From: Arsenicicoccus dermatophilus | GTDB lineage: Bacteria; Actinomycetota; Actinomycetes; Actinomycetales; Dermatophilaceae | NCBI RefSeq assembly: GCF_022568795.1 | Contig: NZ_JAKZHU010000001.1 | Location: 1,674,001-1,738,000, forward strand | Length of the DNA: 64,000 bases | Direction of reading: 5' to 3' | Shown: positions 9,110 to 19,170 of the stretch, in pieces | How the letters are laid out: each line of letters starts with the position of its first letter | Numbering within the stretch: position 1 is the first letter of the stretch | Position numbers and translations under genes: made by a program | Notes under the pieces: generated by a model | What the model saw: the letters and a program-made list of their open reading frames with translations, nothing else | Told to the model about the DNA's origin: nothing | Databases searched by the model: none

Positions 9110-9145
9110 CACGAAGGGCCCTTCCCGCGGGAAGGGCCCTTCGTG
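9110..9145. terminator. 36-bp perfect palindrome downstream of tRNA-Glu
   Basis: CACGAAGGGCCCTTCCCG is followed immediately by its exact reverse complement (18 + 18 bases, no loop). It starts 8 bases past the 3' end of tRNA-Glu (minus strand), so it most likely terminates the tRNA transcript. Confidence 0.7.
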
Positions 9146-9152
9146 GTGTTTG

Positions 9153-9225
9153 TACCCCCGACCGGATTCGAACCGGCGCTACCGCCGTGAGAGGGCGGCG
9201 TGCTAGGCCGCTACACAACGGGGGC
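9153..9225 (-). tRNA. tRNA-Glu (anticodon CTC)
   Basis: A 73-base cloverleaf on the minus strand. It has a GCCCCCG acceptor arm, the anticodon loop within GCCCTCTCACGGC (anticodon CTC, reading GAG) and the TPsiC arm GGTTCGAATCC. The sequence closely follows other actinobacterial tRNA-Glu(CTC). The CCA end is not encoded in full. Neighbour of tRNA-Gln and of gltX, which charges it. Confidence 0.95.
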
Positions 9226-9338
9226 AAAACTGATGCGCACTCACCCTCCCGGGTGATTCGCAACGAGGAGAAACCTTACTCGAACCAGTGGGCTTCTCCC
9301 AAATCGAGGCCCTCCACGAGGGAAGACCGACGATCTTG

Positions 9339-9410
9339 CTGGGGTACCAGGACTCGAACCTAGACTAACTGAACCAGAATCAGTCGTGCTGCCAATTACA
9401 CCATACCCCA
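9339..9410 (-). tRNA. tRNA-Gln (anticodon CTG)
   Basis: A 72-base cloverleaf on the minus strand. The acceptor TGGGGTA pairs with TACCCCA, the anticodon stem and loop ACTGATTCTGGTTCAGT gives CTG (codon CAG), and the TPsiC arm is GGTTCGAGTCC. In this lineage tRNA-Gln is expected to be charged indirectly: GltX misacylates it with glutamate and GatCAB (55.5-58.9 kb) amidates it. Both partners are in the window. Confidence 0.95.
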
Positions 9411-9582
9411 AGGGTATTCAACCCCTTCATCGACCGCCTGGTGAGGGGCGGTGAAGCGTGGGCGAACCGAGAAAGAACTTTACCGGAGCCCGCCCGCTCT
9501 CCCAAATCGTCCGGTCGCGCGGCGCAGGGACCGAGGAGAAGTACTCAGGTGCGGACATCCGCCGCTGCCTAGGCTCCCGGCC

Positions 9583-9933
9583 ATGAGCGACCTGCCACCC
9601 CCGGCCCGGCCCGGGTGCGAACGCCACGTCGTCCGCCTTCTCGTCGGTGCCTACACCCTGCTCGTCACCGGGTGCTGGGCCGTCGGGGTGTGGGACGAGC
9701 TCTTCCCCGACCCGGACCAGGTGGGGGCATCCTTCGCCTTCGTACCCCTGTTCCTGACGACGATGCCGTGGAGCGTGCTGCTCCCCCCGCTGCGGAGCAT
9801 CCCGGGCCTGGGCGAGGTGCCCGCCTGGGGGCACATGACCGTCGTCGCCGTCGTCGGGTGGGCGGCCAACGTGGCGGTCCTGGGGTCCCTGGCATGGGTG
9901 GCCGGGCGGGTGCGCGACCTCTGCGCGAGGTGA
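9583..9933 (+). CDS. Small membrane protein of unknown function
   Basis: A 116-residue protein with three hydrophobic segments: about 20-40 (LLVGAYTLLVTGCWAVGVW), 50-70 (FAFVPLFLTTMPWSVLL) and 85-108 (MTVVAVVGWAANVAVLGSLAW). The topology and size resemble uncharacterised actinobacterial membrane proteins of the SCO4225 type, but this is a loose match. ATG 9583 is the start consistent with the hydrophobic N-terminus. The frame open from 9451 would add arginine-rich residues unlike a protein start. It converges on gltX with a shared hairpin. Confidence 0.65.
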   Translation: MSDLPPPARPGCERHVVRLLVGAYTLLVTGCWAVGVWDELFPDPDQVGASFAFVPLFLTTMPWSVLLPPLRSIPGLGEVPAWGHMTVVAVVGWAANVAVLGSLAWVAGRVRDLCAR

Positions 9934-9958
9934 TGCGCTCGGCGGGACCGGGTAGAGG

Positions 9959-10004
9959 ACGACGAGTCCCCGCCGCTCGAGGGGGGGCGGCGGGGACTCG
10001 TCGT
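9959..10004. terminator. Bidirectional terminator between converging genes
   Basis: An 18-bp perfect stem (9959-9976 with 9987-10004) and a 10-base loop lie between the small membrane protein gene (+) and gltX (-), 12 bases after the gltX stop. Confidence 0.8.
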
Positions 10005-10015
10005 GCGTCAGGCGC

Positions 10016-11506
<1,491 letters not shown>

Positions 11507-11583
11507 GGTGGGGCCAGCCTATCGGCCCCACCCCTCGGCCCCGCCTGGTCGGGGCGGCTCGGCGGATCCGGCACGATGAGCAG

Positions 11584-12039
11584 GTGACTCCCCCACCTCG
11601 CCACCTGCTGACGGTGGCGCTCGGCGGCGCGGTCGGAGCGGGCCTGCGCCAGGCGCTGGTGCTGGCCTGGCCGCCGCACGGGTGGGATGCCGTCGTGCTG
11701 ACGATCAACGTGGTCGGCGCTTTCGCCCTGGCGGTGCTGCTCACCTGGCTGGCCGGGACCGGCCCCGACGAGGGCCGACGCCGGGACGCGCGGCTGCTGC
11801 TGGGCACGGGTGTGCTGGGCGGCTTCACGACCTACTCCACCCTGGCCGTGGACACGGCGATGCTGCTGCGCAGCGGTGATGCCGGTATGGCGGCCGGCTA
11901 CGCCCTCCTCACCGTGGGCCTCGGCGCCGCGGCCTCGCTCCTGGGGATCCGCTGCGGGACGGGGCTGCTCGGCATCCGGCCAACGGGCCGGCGGGGTGCA
12001 CCGCAACCCCACGCCCCCGGGGCCGAGGAGGCGCCATGA
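11584..12039 (+). CDS. fluC: Fluoride channel, first of a tandem pair
   Basis: CrcB/FluC subunit that exports fluoride as a dual-topology dimer. Its 151 residues have four hydrophobic helices, the helix-break NVVGAFALAVL and the pore segment GGFTTYSTLAVD with the conserved Phe and Thr/Ser track. The C-terminal 25 residues are a Gly/Pro/Arg tail not usual for the family. It starts at GTG 11584 and overlaps the second copy by four bases. In actinobacteria two adjacent, diverged fluC genes often form a heterodimer, which the tandem order supports. Confidence 0.92.
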   Translation: MTPPPRHLLTVALGGAVGAGLRQALVLAWPPHGWDAVVLTINVVGAFALAVLLTWLAGTGPDEGRRRDARLLLGTGVLGGFTTYSTLAVDTAMLLRSGDAGMAAGYALLTVGLGAAASLLGIRCGTGLLGIRPTGRRGAPQPHAPGAEEAP

Positions 12040-12431
12040 CTCCTGGCCTCTTCCTCGGCGTCGCCCTCGCGGGCGGGCTGGGCGCGGCCCTGCGGCTGAC
12101 CGTGGACACCTGGGTGCGCGAGCGGGCGGCCCGCGACGCGGCATACGGCCTGTCGGCATACGGCCTCGGCACCCTGCTGATCAACGTCGCCGGGTCGCTC
12201 GCCCTCGGCCTGGTCGTGGGACTCGCGTCGCGCGAGCTGCTGGACCCCGCCTGGCGACTCGTGCTCGGCACGGGACTGTGCGGAGGGTTCACGACCTTCT
12301 CGACGGCGAGTCTGGACACCGCCCGGCTGGTGCCCGCGGCCGGGCCCGGCCGGGCCACGCTGCACGCCGCGGCCACCCTGGTGCTGTCGCTCGCGGCGGC
12401 GCTGCTCGGCCTGGCGCTCGCCGGCGCCTGA
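12036..12431 (+). CDS. fluC: Fluoride channel, second of a tandem pair
   Basis: A 131-residue CrcB/FluC subunit. The helix-break NVAGSLALGLVVG and pore segment GGFTTFSTASLD match the family. The ATG overlaps the stop of the first fluC (ATGA), so both are made from one transcript, presumably in 1:1 ratio. The two proteins differ outside the pore motifs, which suits a heterodimer of fixed opposite topologies. No fluoride riboswitch was recognised in front of the pair. Confidence 0.92.
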   Translation: MTPGLFLGVALAGGLGAALRLTVDTWVRERAARDAAYGLSAYGLGTLLINVAGSLALGLVVGLASRELLDPAWRLVLGTGLCGGFTTFSTASLDTARLVPAAGPGRATLHAAATLVLSLAAALLGLALAGA

Positions 12432-12483
12432 CGGGCGGACCCCTCCGGCGCCGGACGGACGCAGCAGCCGCCGGCTGGCCGGG

Positions 12484-13263
12484 TCAGCGGGAGCGGACGA
12501 AGGGATTGCTCAGCGTGCCGATGCCCTCGACCTCGACCTCCACGCGCTGGCCCTCCTGGACCTGGCCCACCCCGGCGGGGGTGCCGGTGAGGATCACGTC
12601 CCCCGGCAGCAGCGTGAACGCCTGGGAGGCATAGGAGATCAGGCGTGCGACGTCGTGGATCATGTCGCTGGTGCGACCGTCCTGGACGACCTCGCCGTCC
12701 AGCCGGGTGGTGAGCCGCAGGTCGGAGGGGTCGAGCTCGGTCTCGATCCACGGCCCCAAGGGCTTGGACCCGTCGAATCCCTTGGCCCGGGACCACTGCC
12801 CGTCCGACCGCTGCAGGTCGCGAGCGGTCACGTCGTTGGCGCAGGTGTAGCCGAACACCGTGGCGAGCGCGAGCTCGGGCGGGACGTTGCGCACCATCTT
12901 GCCGATGACGACGGCGAGCTCGCCCTCGTAGTGGATGTCGCTGCTGGCAGCCAGCATCGGCACCGGGTCGCCCGGGCCCGAGACGGCGGTGTTGGGCACC
13001 AGGAACATCAGCGGCTCGGCCGGGGCCTCCCCGCCCATCTCGGCGGCGTGGTCGGCGTAGTTCTTGCCGATGCCGATGACCTTGCTGCGCGGGATCACCG
13101 GGCTGAGCAGCCGGACCTCCTCGAGGGGATGGCGGGGTCCAGCGAAGGCGAGCTGCTGGTAGATCGGGTCGCCGCCGATCTGGGCGACCACCAGGTCGTC
13201 CCCGTCGCGCTCCACGACGCCGTAGGCCGGGTCTTCTCCAAGGGTGAATCTCGCGATACGCAC
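12484..13263 (-). CDS. Fumarylacetoacetate hydrolase family protein
   Basis: A 259-residue enzyme of the FAH/acylpyruvase fold, acting on C-C bonds or keto-enol groups of 2-oxo acids, for example oxaloacetate tautomerase or acylpyruvate hydrolase. Visible motifs are VIGIGKNYADHAAEM, the metal-binding HYEGELAVVIGK (two glutamates) and ILTGTPAGVG. Starts at GTG 13263 with AGGT upstream. The same gene lies upstream of gltX in many actinobacteria, probably as one transcript here across the divergently placed fluC pair only if independently promoted. Substrate cannot be named. Confidence 0.9.
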   Translation of the reverse strand: MRIARFTLGEDPAYGVVERDGDDLVVAQIGGDPIYQQLAFAGPRHPLEEVRLLSPVIPRSKVIGIGKNYADHAAEMGGEAPAEPLMFLVPNTAVSGPGDPVPMLAASSDIHYEGELAVVIGKMVRNVPPELALATVFGYTCANDVTARDLQRSDGQWSRAKGFDGSKPLGPWIETELDPSDLRLTTRLDGEVVQDGRTSDMIHDVARLISYASQAFTLLPGDVILTGTPAGVGQVQEGQRVEVEVEGIGTLSNPFVRSR

Positions 13264-13475
13264 GGTGTCAACCTACCGCCGTGGTCCGGGCCTCCGCTGC
13301 TCGGAGGCCGTGACGTGCGGGTAAAGGTGGGCACGCGGAAACCGCCTGCTTCGCAACAGGCTGTGTTGATACCACCCGCCCGGCTCAGCCCGGACGGTTC
13401 ATACCGTGACGACCTCGACCCGGTCGGGCTACGTTGCGATTCCCCCGTCCCTGGATGGACCCCGGAGGTCCGAGC

Positions 13476-15095
13476 ATGCCCAGCTCATCCACCCGCCGAT
13501 ACAGCGCGCCCACCCCGGTGCGCGCCGTGCCCTCCCCCGAGGGACCGCCCCAGCCTATCCCCACGGACCTGGTGCAGCAGTCACCCGTCGACGCCGACGA
13601 GGACGAGCCCATGACGGTCTCCATCCGGGACATCTTCGCCGGGGGCGCCCCGGAAGGGATCGACGAGGACCGCTCCGCGGACGCGCCCGCGCACCGGCCC
13701 GAGGAGCACGAGGCCCACACCCGCGCCGACCGCTTCCCGCACGCCGATCGCTTCGGGCGGCAGGAGGGGCGCCGCGAGGAGCGGCGGGCCGAGCACCGCG
13801 TGGACCGCCGTGAGGACTCCCGCCCCGGCCGCGAGGACCGCTTCGACCGCCAGGACCGCTTCGACCGCCAGGACCGCTTCGAGCGCGAGGAGGACCCGCG
13901 GCGCCCCACCGCCCGCCTGACGCGCCGCACCGGCGCCGACCACGGGCACCCCACCCTCGAGCCGGTCGCCACCGAGCCGGACCCGGGCCGCGGCCCCGAG
14001 ACCGACCCCGACCTCGCGTGGGAGCGTGCCTGGGGCCGGGCCCCCGAGCCCGGGCCGGAGCCCCGACCGCACCAGGAGAGCCGACCACGCCCGGAGAGCC
14101 GACCACGCCCGGGGACCAGGCGGCACGGGCCCGGCAGCGATCATCCGGGACACGACGAGCAGCCCGAGAGCAGCGACGAGGACCTCGACCTCGCCGAGCC
14201 GGCCCTGCGCGTGGAGGAGGCCGAGAGCGCCGCCCCGCCCCGCAGCGGACTGCGAGCGCTCCTCTTCGAGCTGAGCGGTGGCCGGATCAACCTCGGCCCG
14301 AGCGCCGCCGAGGTCGAGGACCTGGAGCGGGTGCACCGCATCCAGCGCCACCTCGACCGCCCCCTGCACGTCGCCTTCCTGTGCTTCAAGGGCGGTGTCG
14401 GCAAGACGTCCACCGCGGCCGGCGTCATGCTCGCCATGGCCAACAACCGCGCCGACGGCGTCGTCGTCACCGACCTCAACCCCGACGCGGGAGACCTCGC
14501 CGAGCGGCTCCTCGGCGAGCGGCTCTCGGGGATCTACGACTTCGCGAAGTCCTGCCGTGAGGTGCAGCGCCGCGGCGACCTGGGCCGCTGGGTGGTCACC
14601 GAGGGGCGGCTCGCGGTGCTGCCCGGCGACGAGGATCCCAGCCCGCGACGGACGGTCTCCCGCGACGACGTGGACGCTGCCGTCGCCACCCTCGAGCGCT
14701 ACTACACCGTCATCGGGATGGACGCCGGCACGAGCTTCGCCCAGCCGATCATGAGCGGGGTGCTCGCCAACGCCGACGTCGCGGTCGTCTGCGCCAGCCA
14801 CTCCCTGACCGGCGCCCGCCGCGCCATCGACACCCTCGAGTGGCTGCGCCGCCACGGGCACGAGGACCTCGCGGACAACGCGGTCATCGCCCTCGCGGAC
14901 AAGGACCGCACCTCCGGTCAGCTGTCCAAGGACCGCGTCGTCCGGTGGCTCAGCCGGCACACCCGCGGTCTGGTGGTCGTGCCCCACGACCCGCACGTGG
15001 CCGACGGTCGTCAGGTCACCTACAGCGCGCTGGCCCCCGGCACCCGCCGCGCCTACGAGGAGATCGCGGCCATGGTCACCGACCTGGCGCCCTGA
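13476..15095 (+). CDS. ParA/MinD-family ATPase with a 290-residue disordered N-terminal region
   Basis: A 539-residue protein. Residues 1 to about 290 are low-complexity and highly charged, rich in Arg, Asp, Glu and Pro, with tandem DRFDRQ repeats and a second repeat ESRPRP. From about 296 follows a MinD/ParA-type P-loop ATPase: deviant Walker A KGGVGKTST (K305 and K310), VVVTDLNPDAGDLAERLL as the switch region, and IGMDAGTSF as the Walker B/A' strand. GGAGG at 13464-13468 fixes the start at 13476. Such fusions occur in actinobacteria, partly near type VII secretion or pilus loci, but no partner genes (ParB, Esx, Tad) are nearby, so the cargo is unknown. Confidence 0.85.
   Translation: MPSSSTRRYSAPTPVRAVPSPEGPPQPIPTDLVQQSPVDADEDEPMTVSIRDIFAGGAPEGIDEDRSADAPAHRPEEHEAHTRADRFPHADRFGRQEGRREERRAEHRVDRREDSRPGREDRFDRQDRFDRQDRFEREEDPRRPTARLTRRTGADHGHPTLEPVATEPDPGRGPETDPDLAWERAWGRAPEPGPEPRPHQESRPRPESRPRPGTRRHGPGSDHPGHDEQPESSDEDLDLAEPALRVEEAESAAPPRSGLRALLFELSGGRINLGPSAAEVEDLERVHRIQRHLDRPLHVAFLCFKGGVGKTSTAAGVMLAMANNRADGVVVTDLNPDAGDLAERLLGERLSGIYDFAKSCREVQRRGDLGRWVVTEGRLAVLPGDEDPSPRRTVSRDDVDAAVATLERYYTVIGMDAGTSFAQPIMSGVLANADVAVVCASHSLTGARRAIDTLEWLRRHGHEDLADNAVIALADKDRTSGQLSKDRVVRWLSRHTRGLVVVPHDPHVADGRQVTYSALAPGTRRAYEEIAAMVTDLAP
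13836..13889 (+). repeat. Three 18-bp tandem repeats encoding DRFDRQ
   Basis: Two identical 18-bp units (13836-13853 and 13854-13871) and a third, diverged unit follow one another in the disordered head of the ParA-like protein. A second pair of identical 18-bp units encoding ESRPRP lies at 14076-14111. All lengths are multiples of three, so copy number can change without breaking the frame. Confidence 0.85.
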
Positions 15096-15128
15096 CCGAG
15101 GCGGGTCCGGGCCGGGGCGCGCGGGGCA

Positions 15129-15692
15129 TCAGGACCTCCGGCGGCCGAGCCTCCGCCACCAGACGTTCTCCCTCCGCTCCTGGGCCAGCCTGGCGGACCG
15201 GGCACGCTCCCGCTCGGCCGACTCCTCGGCCGCCCGCACCGCCAGGCGCCGGTGCTCGCGCCATACGGCCAGGACCTCGTCGACGTCGACCGTCGGTGCG
15301 ACGGGTGGCATCTGCGGACCGCTCGCCGGACGCAGCCGGTCCTGACGGACGCGATGGTTGAGATCCTCGGCGATCTCGCGGACCGCCTCCTCCCGGGTCA
15401 CGTCGCGCACCGTGTCGTGGATGTCGTGGGCCTCGCGTCGCAGCGCCATCGTCGGGTTCATCGCCCCGGTCAGGTCCAGCTGCTCGCGCTCGACGAGACC
15501 GTTGATCCACCAGTCCTCGCGGTAAGGGCGGTCCAGGCTCGGCAACGGCTTGCCGGCACCCTTGAGGTTGTCGAACTCGCCGCGCTCCTGGGCCTCGCGG
15601 ATGCGCTTCTCGGCGATGGACTCGACATAGGTCGGCGGCGGGCGCCACCCGCGGCGGGATCCCTGGTCTCCAGCGGTCTGCTCGTCAGCCAT
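15129..15692 (-). CDS. DUF1992 (DnaJ-homologue subfamily C member 28 type) protein
   Basis: A 187-residue cytoplasmic protein with the DUF1992 core YVESIAEKRIREAQERGEFDNL, then GAGKPLP and WWINGLVEREQLDL, at about residues 20-90. The C-terminal half is an arginine/glutamate-rich helix, probably a coiled coil. No J domain is present; bacterial members are uncharacterised. ATG 15692 (MADEQ) is chosen; a further ATG at 15704 adds four residues and neither has a good ribosome site. It converges on the ParA-like gene and is divergent from the next gene. Confidence 0.85.
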   Translation of the reverse strand: MADEQTAGDQGSRRGWRPPPTYVESIAEKRIREAQERGEFDNLKGAGKPLPSLDRPYREDWWINGLVEREQLDLTGAMNPTMALRREAHDIHDTVRDVTREEAVREIAEDLNHRVRQDRLRPASGPQMPPVAPTVDVDEVLAVWREHRRLAVRAAEESAERERARSARLAQERRENVWWRRLGRRRS

Positions 15693-15742
15693 GACATCCA
15701 TCATGGCGCCGGGTCCGGCCCGGGCGGACCTAAGATCCTCGG

Positions 15743-16612
15743 GTGATCGTGCTGGCCCGCGACGAGTGGGAGCCGCTCGAGGCCGCCCACCGGGCGCGGG
15801 CCTCCGCGGCGACCGCGGCGCACCTGGAGCGACGGGCGCGCGGGCAGAAGCACCCGCTCGAGGACTTCCTGTTCGAGTACTACGGCTTCCGCCCCGGCCA
15901 CCTCGCCCGCTGGCACGTGGGCCCCGGCGTCACCCTGGAGGGTCCGGCCCCGCACGAGGCCTGGCCCTACTACCGCACCGAGGGGGGCCGCACCCGGCTG
16001 GACGTCCAGGCGTATGCCGAGAAGCGCGGCGCCACCGTGCGATTCGTGCGGGACCTCCTCGCCGGCATCCACGGCCGGACGCCGGCCTTCGGGTGCTTCG
16101 GGCTGCACGAGTGGGCGATGGTCTATCGCCTCTCCCCCGACGACGTCCGGCACCGCTCGCTCCCTCTGCGACTCGGGGCGCGGGGCACCGACGAGGTGGT
16201 CGAGGCGCACGAGATCCGGTGCTCGCACTTCGACGCCTACCGCTTCTTCACCCCCGACGCGGTGGACCGCAACACGTTGCGCCCGACCCGCGAGACGATC
16301 CAGGTCCACGAGCAGCCCGGCTGCCTGCACGGCGGGGCGATGGACCTCTATCGCTGGGCCTTCAAGCTCGCTCCCGGCATCCCCGGCGAGCTGGTCCTCG
16401 ACTGCTTCGACGTGGCCCGCGAGGCGCGGGTCCTGGACATGGCCTCCTCGCCCTACGCCACCGCCTCGCTCGGGGTACCGGACATCGCCGTGGAGACGCC
16501 CGAGGGCAAGGCCGAGCACGTGCGCCGCCAGCGGGCGATCGCCGAGGCTGCGGCGCCGGTGCGGGCGCGCCTGATCGCGGCGTGCGACGCCCTGATCGAC
16601 GCCGCCCGCTGA
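15743..16612 (+). CDS. Conserved actinobacterial protein, often labelled 3-methyladenine DNA glycosylase
   Basis: A 289-residue soluble protein starting at GTG 15743. Conserved-looking blocks are HPLEDFLFEYYGFRPGHLARWHVG near the start, GCFGLHEWAMVYR, HFDAYRFFTPDA and HEQPGCLHGGAMDLYRWAFKL, with many aromatic and histidine residues. Proteins of this type are widely annotated as 3-methyladenine glycosylases in actinobacteria, but I see no helix-hairpin-helix or AlkA/Tag/AAG signature, so that label is doubtful. Divergent from the DUF1992 gene. Confidence 0.75.
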   Translation: MIVLARDEWEPLEAAHRARASAATAAHLERRARGQKHPLEDFLFEYYGFRPGHLARWHVGPGVTLEGPAPHEAWPYYRTEGGRTRLDVQAYAEKRGATVRFVRDLLAGIHGRTPAFGCFGLHEWAMVYRLSPDDVRHRSLPLRLGARGTDEVVEAHEIRCSHFDAYRFFTPDAVDRNTLRPTRETIQVHEQPGCLHGGAMDLYRWAFKLAPGIPGELVLDCFDVAREARVLDMASSPYATASLGVPDIAVETPEGKAEHVRRQRAIAEAAAPVRARLIAACDALIDAAR

Positions 16613-16721
16613 CGGCGGCACCGCGCCGCTGGGAGGCGGCGAGGGACTGGTGCCGATGCACCGGCGGCCTCACGCGCCGGCGTCCCGGCGCCGGGCTGGT
16701 CGGCATACGTCCGGAAGACAC

Positions 16722-16757
16722 CGCGGCCCCGCCACCTGTCGAGGTGGCGGGGCCGCG
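16722..16757. terminator. Bidirectional terminator before ilvE
   Basis: A 16-bp perfect stem (16722-16737 with 16742-16757) with a GTCG tetraloop, 14 bases beyond the ilvE stop and about 110 bases after the converging gene. Confidence 0.85.
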
Positions 16758-16771
16758 AGAGCCCTTGTCGC

Positions 16772-17866
16772 TCAGACGAGTCGGTGCAGCCAGCCGTGCG
16801 TGTCCTCGGCGCGGCCGGTCTGGATGTCGAGGAGCTGGTTGCGGATGGTCATGGTGACCTCGCCGGGCTCGGAGCTGCCGACGACCTCGCCGTCGAGCCA
16901 CGCCAGGCGGCCGACGGGGGTGACGACGGCGGCGGTGCCGCAGGCGAAGACCTCGGTGATCTCGCCGGAGCCGACGCCCTCACGCCACTCGTCGAGGGAG
17001 ATGCGACGCTCCTCGACCTCGTGGCCGAGCTCGCGGGCGACCTCGAGGATCGACGAGCGGGTGACGCCCTCGAGGATCGAGCCGCTGAGCTGCGGGGTCA
17101 TCACGGTGCCGTCGCGCCTGACGAAGAAGAGGTTCATCCCGCCGAGCTCCTCGATGTAGCGGCGCTCGACCGCGTCGAGGAAGACGACCTGGTCGCATCC
17201 CTGGGACTGGGCCTCGAGCTGGGCCGCCAGCGACGCGGCGTAGTTGCCGCCGCACTTGGCGGCGCCGGTGCCACCAGGAGCCGCCCGCGTGTACTGCGGG
17301 GTGACCCACAGCGAGACGGGCTTGATCCCACCGGCGAAGTACGCGCCCGCCGGGGAGGCGATGACGCAGTAGGTCACGTGCATGGAGGGACGGACGCCCA
17401 GCCCGGACTCCGTGCCGATCATGAACGGCCGCAGGTAGAGCGAGGACTCGCCGCCGTGCTCGGGCACCCACACCTGGTCGACGTCGACCATGGCACGGAT
17501 GGACTCCAGGAAGTCGGCCTCGGGCAGCTCGGGCAGGCCCAGGCGGTGCGCGGAGCGGGCGAAACGGGCGGCGTTCTGCTCCGGGCGGAAGGTCCACACC
17601 GAGCCGTCGGCGTGCCGGTAGGCCTTCATGCCCTCGAAGATCTCCTGGCCGTAGTGGAACACCGCGGTGGAGGGGTCGAGCGTGAACGGGCCGTAGGGCA
17701 CGACCTTGGCGTCGTGCCAGCCGGCGTCGCGTGTCCACGTGGCCAGGACCATGTGGTCGGTGAAGTGCTTGCCGAAGCCGGGGTCGGCGAGCACCCGCCG
17801 GCGCTCGGCCTCCGTGGCCGGGGAGGTGGACCGCTCGACCGGGAAGGACAGGGACGACGTTGTCAT
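16772..17866 (-). CDS. ilvE: Branched-chain amino acid aminotransferase
   Basis: PLP enzyme that transfers the amino group to the 2-oxo acids of leucine, isoleucine and valine, the last step of all three pathways. The 364-residue fold type IV enzyme has FHYGQEIFEGMKAYRHADG, the region APGGTGAAKCGGNYAAS with the PLP lysine, and DAVERRYIEELGGMNLFFV. The ATG at 17866 has AGGAGC just upstream. It lies downstream of leuB on the same strand with about 90 bases between. Transcription ends at the hairpin before 16757. Confidence 0.97.
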   Translation of the reverse strand: MTTSSLSFPVERSTSPATEAERRRVLADPGFGKHFTDHMVLATWTRDAGWHDAKVVPYGPFTLDPSTAVFHYGQEIFEGMKAYRHADGSVWTFRPEQNAARFARSAHRLGLPELPEADFLESIRAMVDVDQVWVPEHGGESSLYLRPFMIGTESGLGVRPSMHVTYCVIASPAGAYFAGGIKPVSLWVTPQYTRAAPGGTGAAKCGGNYAASLAAQLEAQSQGCDQVVFLDAVERRYIEELGGMNLFFVRRDGTVMTPQLSGSILEGVTRSSILEVARELGHEVEERRISLDEWREGVGSGEITEVFACGTAAVVTPVGRLAWLDGEVVGSSEPGEVTMTIRNQLLDIQTGRAEDTHGWLHRLV

Positions 17867-17957
17867 GGGTGCTCCTGGTGGGAGGTGGGGTTCGCGTCCG
17901 AGGCTACCCCTCGCGCCCGCCGGCGACGACGGCCGGTCTCCGAGCCCGCAGGAGCGC

Positions 17958-19022
17958 TCAGAGGCGGGCACGGATCGCGGCCCCCACCTGGCTGGTGCCA
18001 CGGGGCTCGCTCCCCCGGCTCGCCAGGTCCGCGGCCACGGCCTCGGTCACCCGGTGCGCCTGGTCGGGGAGCCCGACGTGGTCGAGCAGCAGCGCCGCCG
18101 ACAGGATCGCCGCCGTGGGGTCGGCGATGCCGCGACCGGCGATGTCCGGGGCCGACCCGTGGACCGGCTCGAACATCGACGGATTGGCCTGCGAGGGGTC
18201 GATGTTGGCCGACGCGGCCAGCCCGATGCCGCCGGACACGGCCGCGGCCAGGTCGGTGAGGATGTCGCCGAAGAGGTTGTCGGTGACGATCACGTCGAAG
18301 CGGCCCGGGTCGGTCACGAGGAAGATCGTCGCCGCGTCCACGTGCAGGTAGTCCACGGTCACGTCGGGGTGATCGCCGGCCACGGCCTCCACGATCCGCC
18401 GCCACAGGTCCCCGGCGTGGACGAGGACGTTGTGCTTGTGCACCAGGGTGAGCCGGCGGCGCGGGCGCTCGGCGGCGTGGGCGAAGGCGGCCCGGACCAC
18501 CCGCTCCACGCCGTACGCCGTGTTGACGGAGACCTCGGTGGCGATCTCCTGCGGGGTCCCCACGCGCAGGGCGCCGCCGTTGCCGACGTACGGCCCCTCG
18601 GTCCCCTCGCGCACCACCACCAGGTCGAAGCCCTCGGGCGCCACCCGGTCCAGGTCCAGCGGGCTCGTGGCGCCCGGGAACAGCCGGGACGGCCGCAGGT
18701 TGACGCAGTGGTCCAGGGCGAACCGCAGCGGCAGCAGGACGCCCCGCTCCAGCACCCCGGACGGCACGGTGGGGTCCCCGATCGCGCCGAGGAGGATGGC
18801 GTCGTGCGCGCGCAGCGCGTCCAGGTCGTGCTCGGTGAGCGTCTCGCCGGTGGCGTGCCACCGGCGGGCCCCGAGGTCGTGCTCGGTCGTGGCGAGCGTC
18901 ACGCCGGCGTCGGCGGCCACGGCCTGCAGGACCAGGACGGCCTCGGCGACCACCTCGGGGCCGATGCCGTCACCGGGGACGATCGCGAGATCGAGCGAGG
19001 TCGGCGGGGTGGGAGCGGGCAC
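17958..19022 (-). CDS. leuB: 3-isopropylmalate dehydrogenase
   Basis: Oxidises and decarboxylates 3-isopropylmalate in leucine synthesis. The 354-residue protein shows [42 protein letters not shown], the catalytic [30 protein letters not shown] and [14 protein letters not shown], all diagnostic of LeuB. GTG 19022 is preferred for length. An ATG at 19088 would add 22 odd residues. A 28-codon reading frame ends seven bases before this GTG and may couple its translation. In related genomes serA and ilvC sit directly upstream; here selB does. Confidence 0.95.
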   Translation of the reverse strand: MPAPTPPTSLDLAIVPGDGIGPEVVAEAVLVLQAVAADAGVTLATTEHDLGARRWHATGETLTEHDLDALRAHDAILLGAIGDPTVPSGVLERGVLLPLRFALDHCVNLRPSRLFPGATSPLDLDRVAPEGFDLVVVREGTEGPYVGNGGALRVGTPQEIATEVSVNTAYGVERVVRAAFAHAAERPRRRLTLVHKHNVLVHAGDLWRRIVEAVAGDHPDVTVDYLHVDAATIFLVTDPGRFDVIVTDNLFGDILTDLAAAVSGGIGLAASANIDPSQANPSMFEPVHGSAPDIAGRGIADPTAAILSAALLLDHVGLPDQAHRVTEAVAADLASRGSEPRGTSQVGAAIRARL

Positions 19023-19029
19023 GGCGGGG

Positions 19030-19116
19030 TCAGCGTCCCTCGTCGGTGCGGCCCTGCTCACGCAGGTCCATGGACTCCTGGAGGGCACGGCGGATGGCGT
19101 TCTGCTCGTCGGACAT
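19030..19116 (-). CDS. Possible 28-residue small protein upstream of leuB
   Basis: A short frame [20 protein letters not shown] followed by QGRTDEGR and stop, ending seven bases before the leuB GTG. The amino acid composition is that of a hydrophilic helix. It is not leucine-rich, so it does not look like an attenuator peptide. GGGG lies four bases upstream of the ATG, a modest ribosome site. It may be a small protein, a translational coupler for leuB (whose own ribosome site is poor), or chance. Not recognised. Confidence 0.35.
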   Translation of the reverse strand: MSDEQNAIRRALQESMDLREQGRTDEGR

Positions 19117-19170
19117 GGCCCCAGGATGCGCGATCATCTCTCCTGATGGACGACCAGTCTCACCTGGTGG

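Noticed and set aside
9153-9410. Integration site at the tRNA genes
   Set aside because: No integrase gene or second copy of the tRNA 3' end was found nearby.
11584-11600. Fluoride riboswitch before the fluC pair
   Set aside because: Only about 75 bp separate gltX and fluC, and I could not recognise the conserved riboswitch core.
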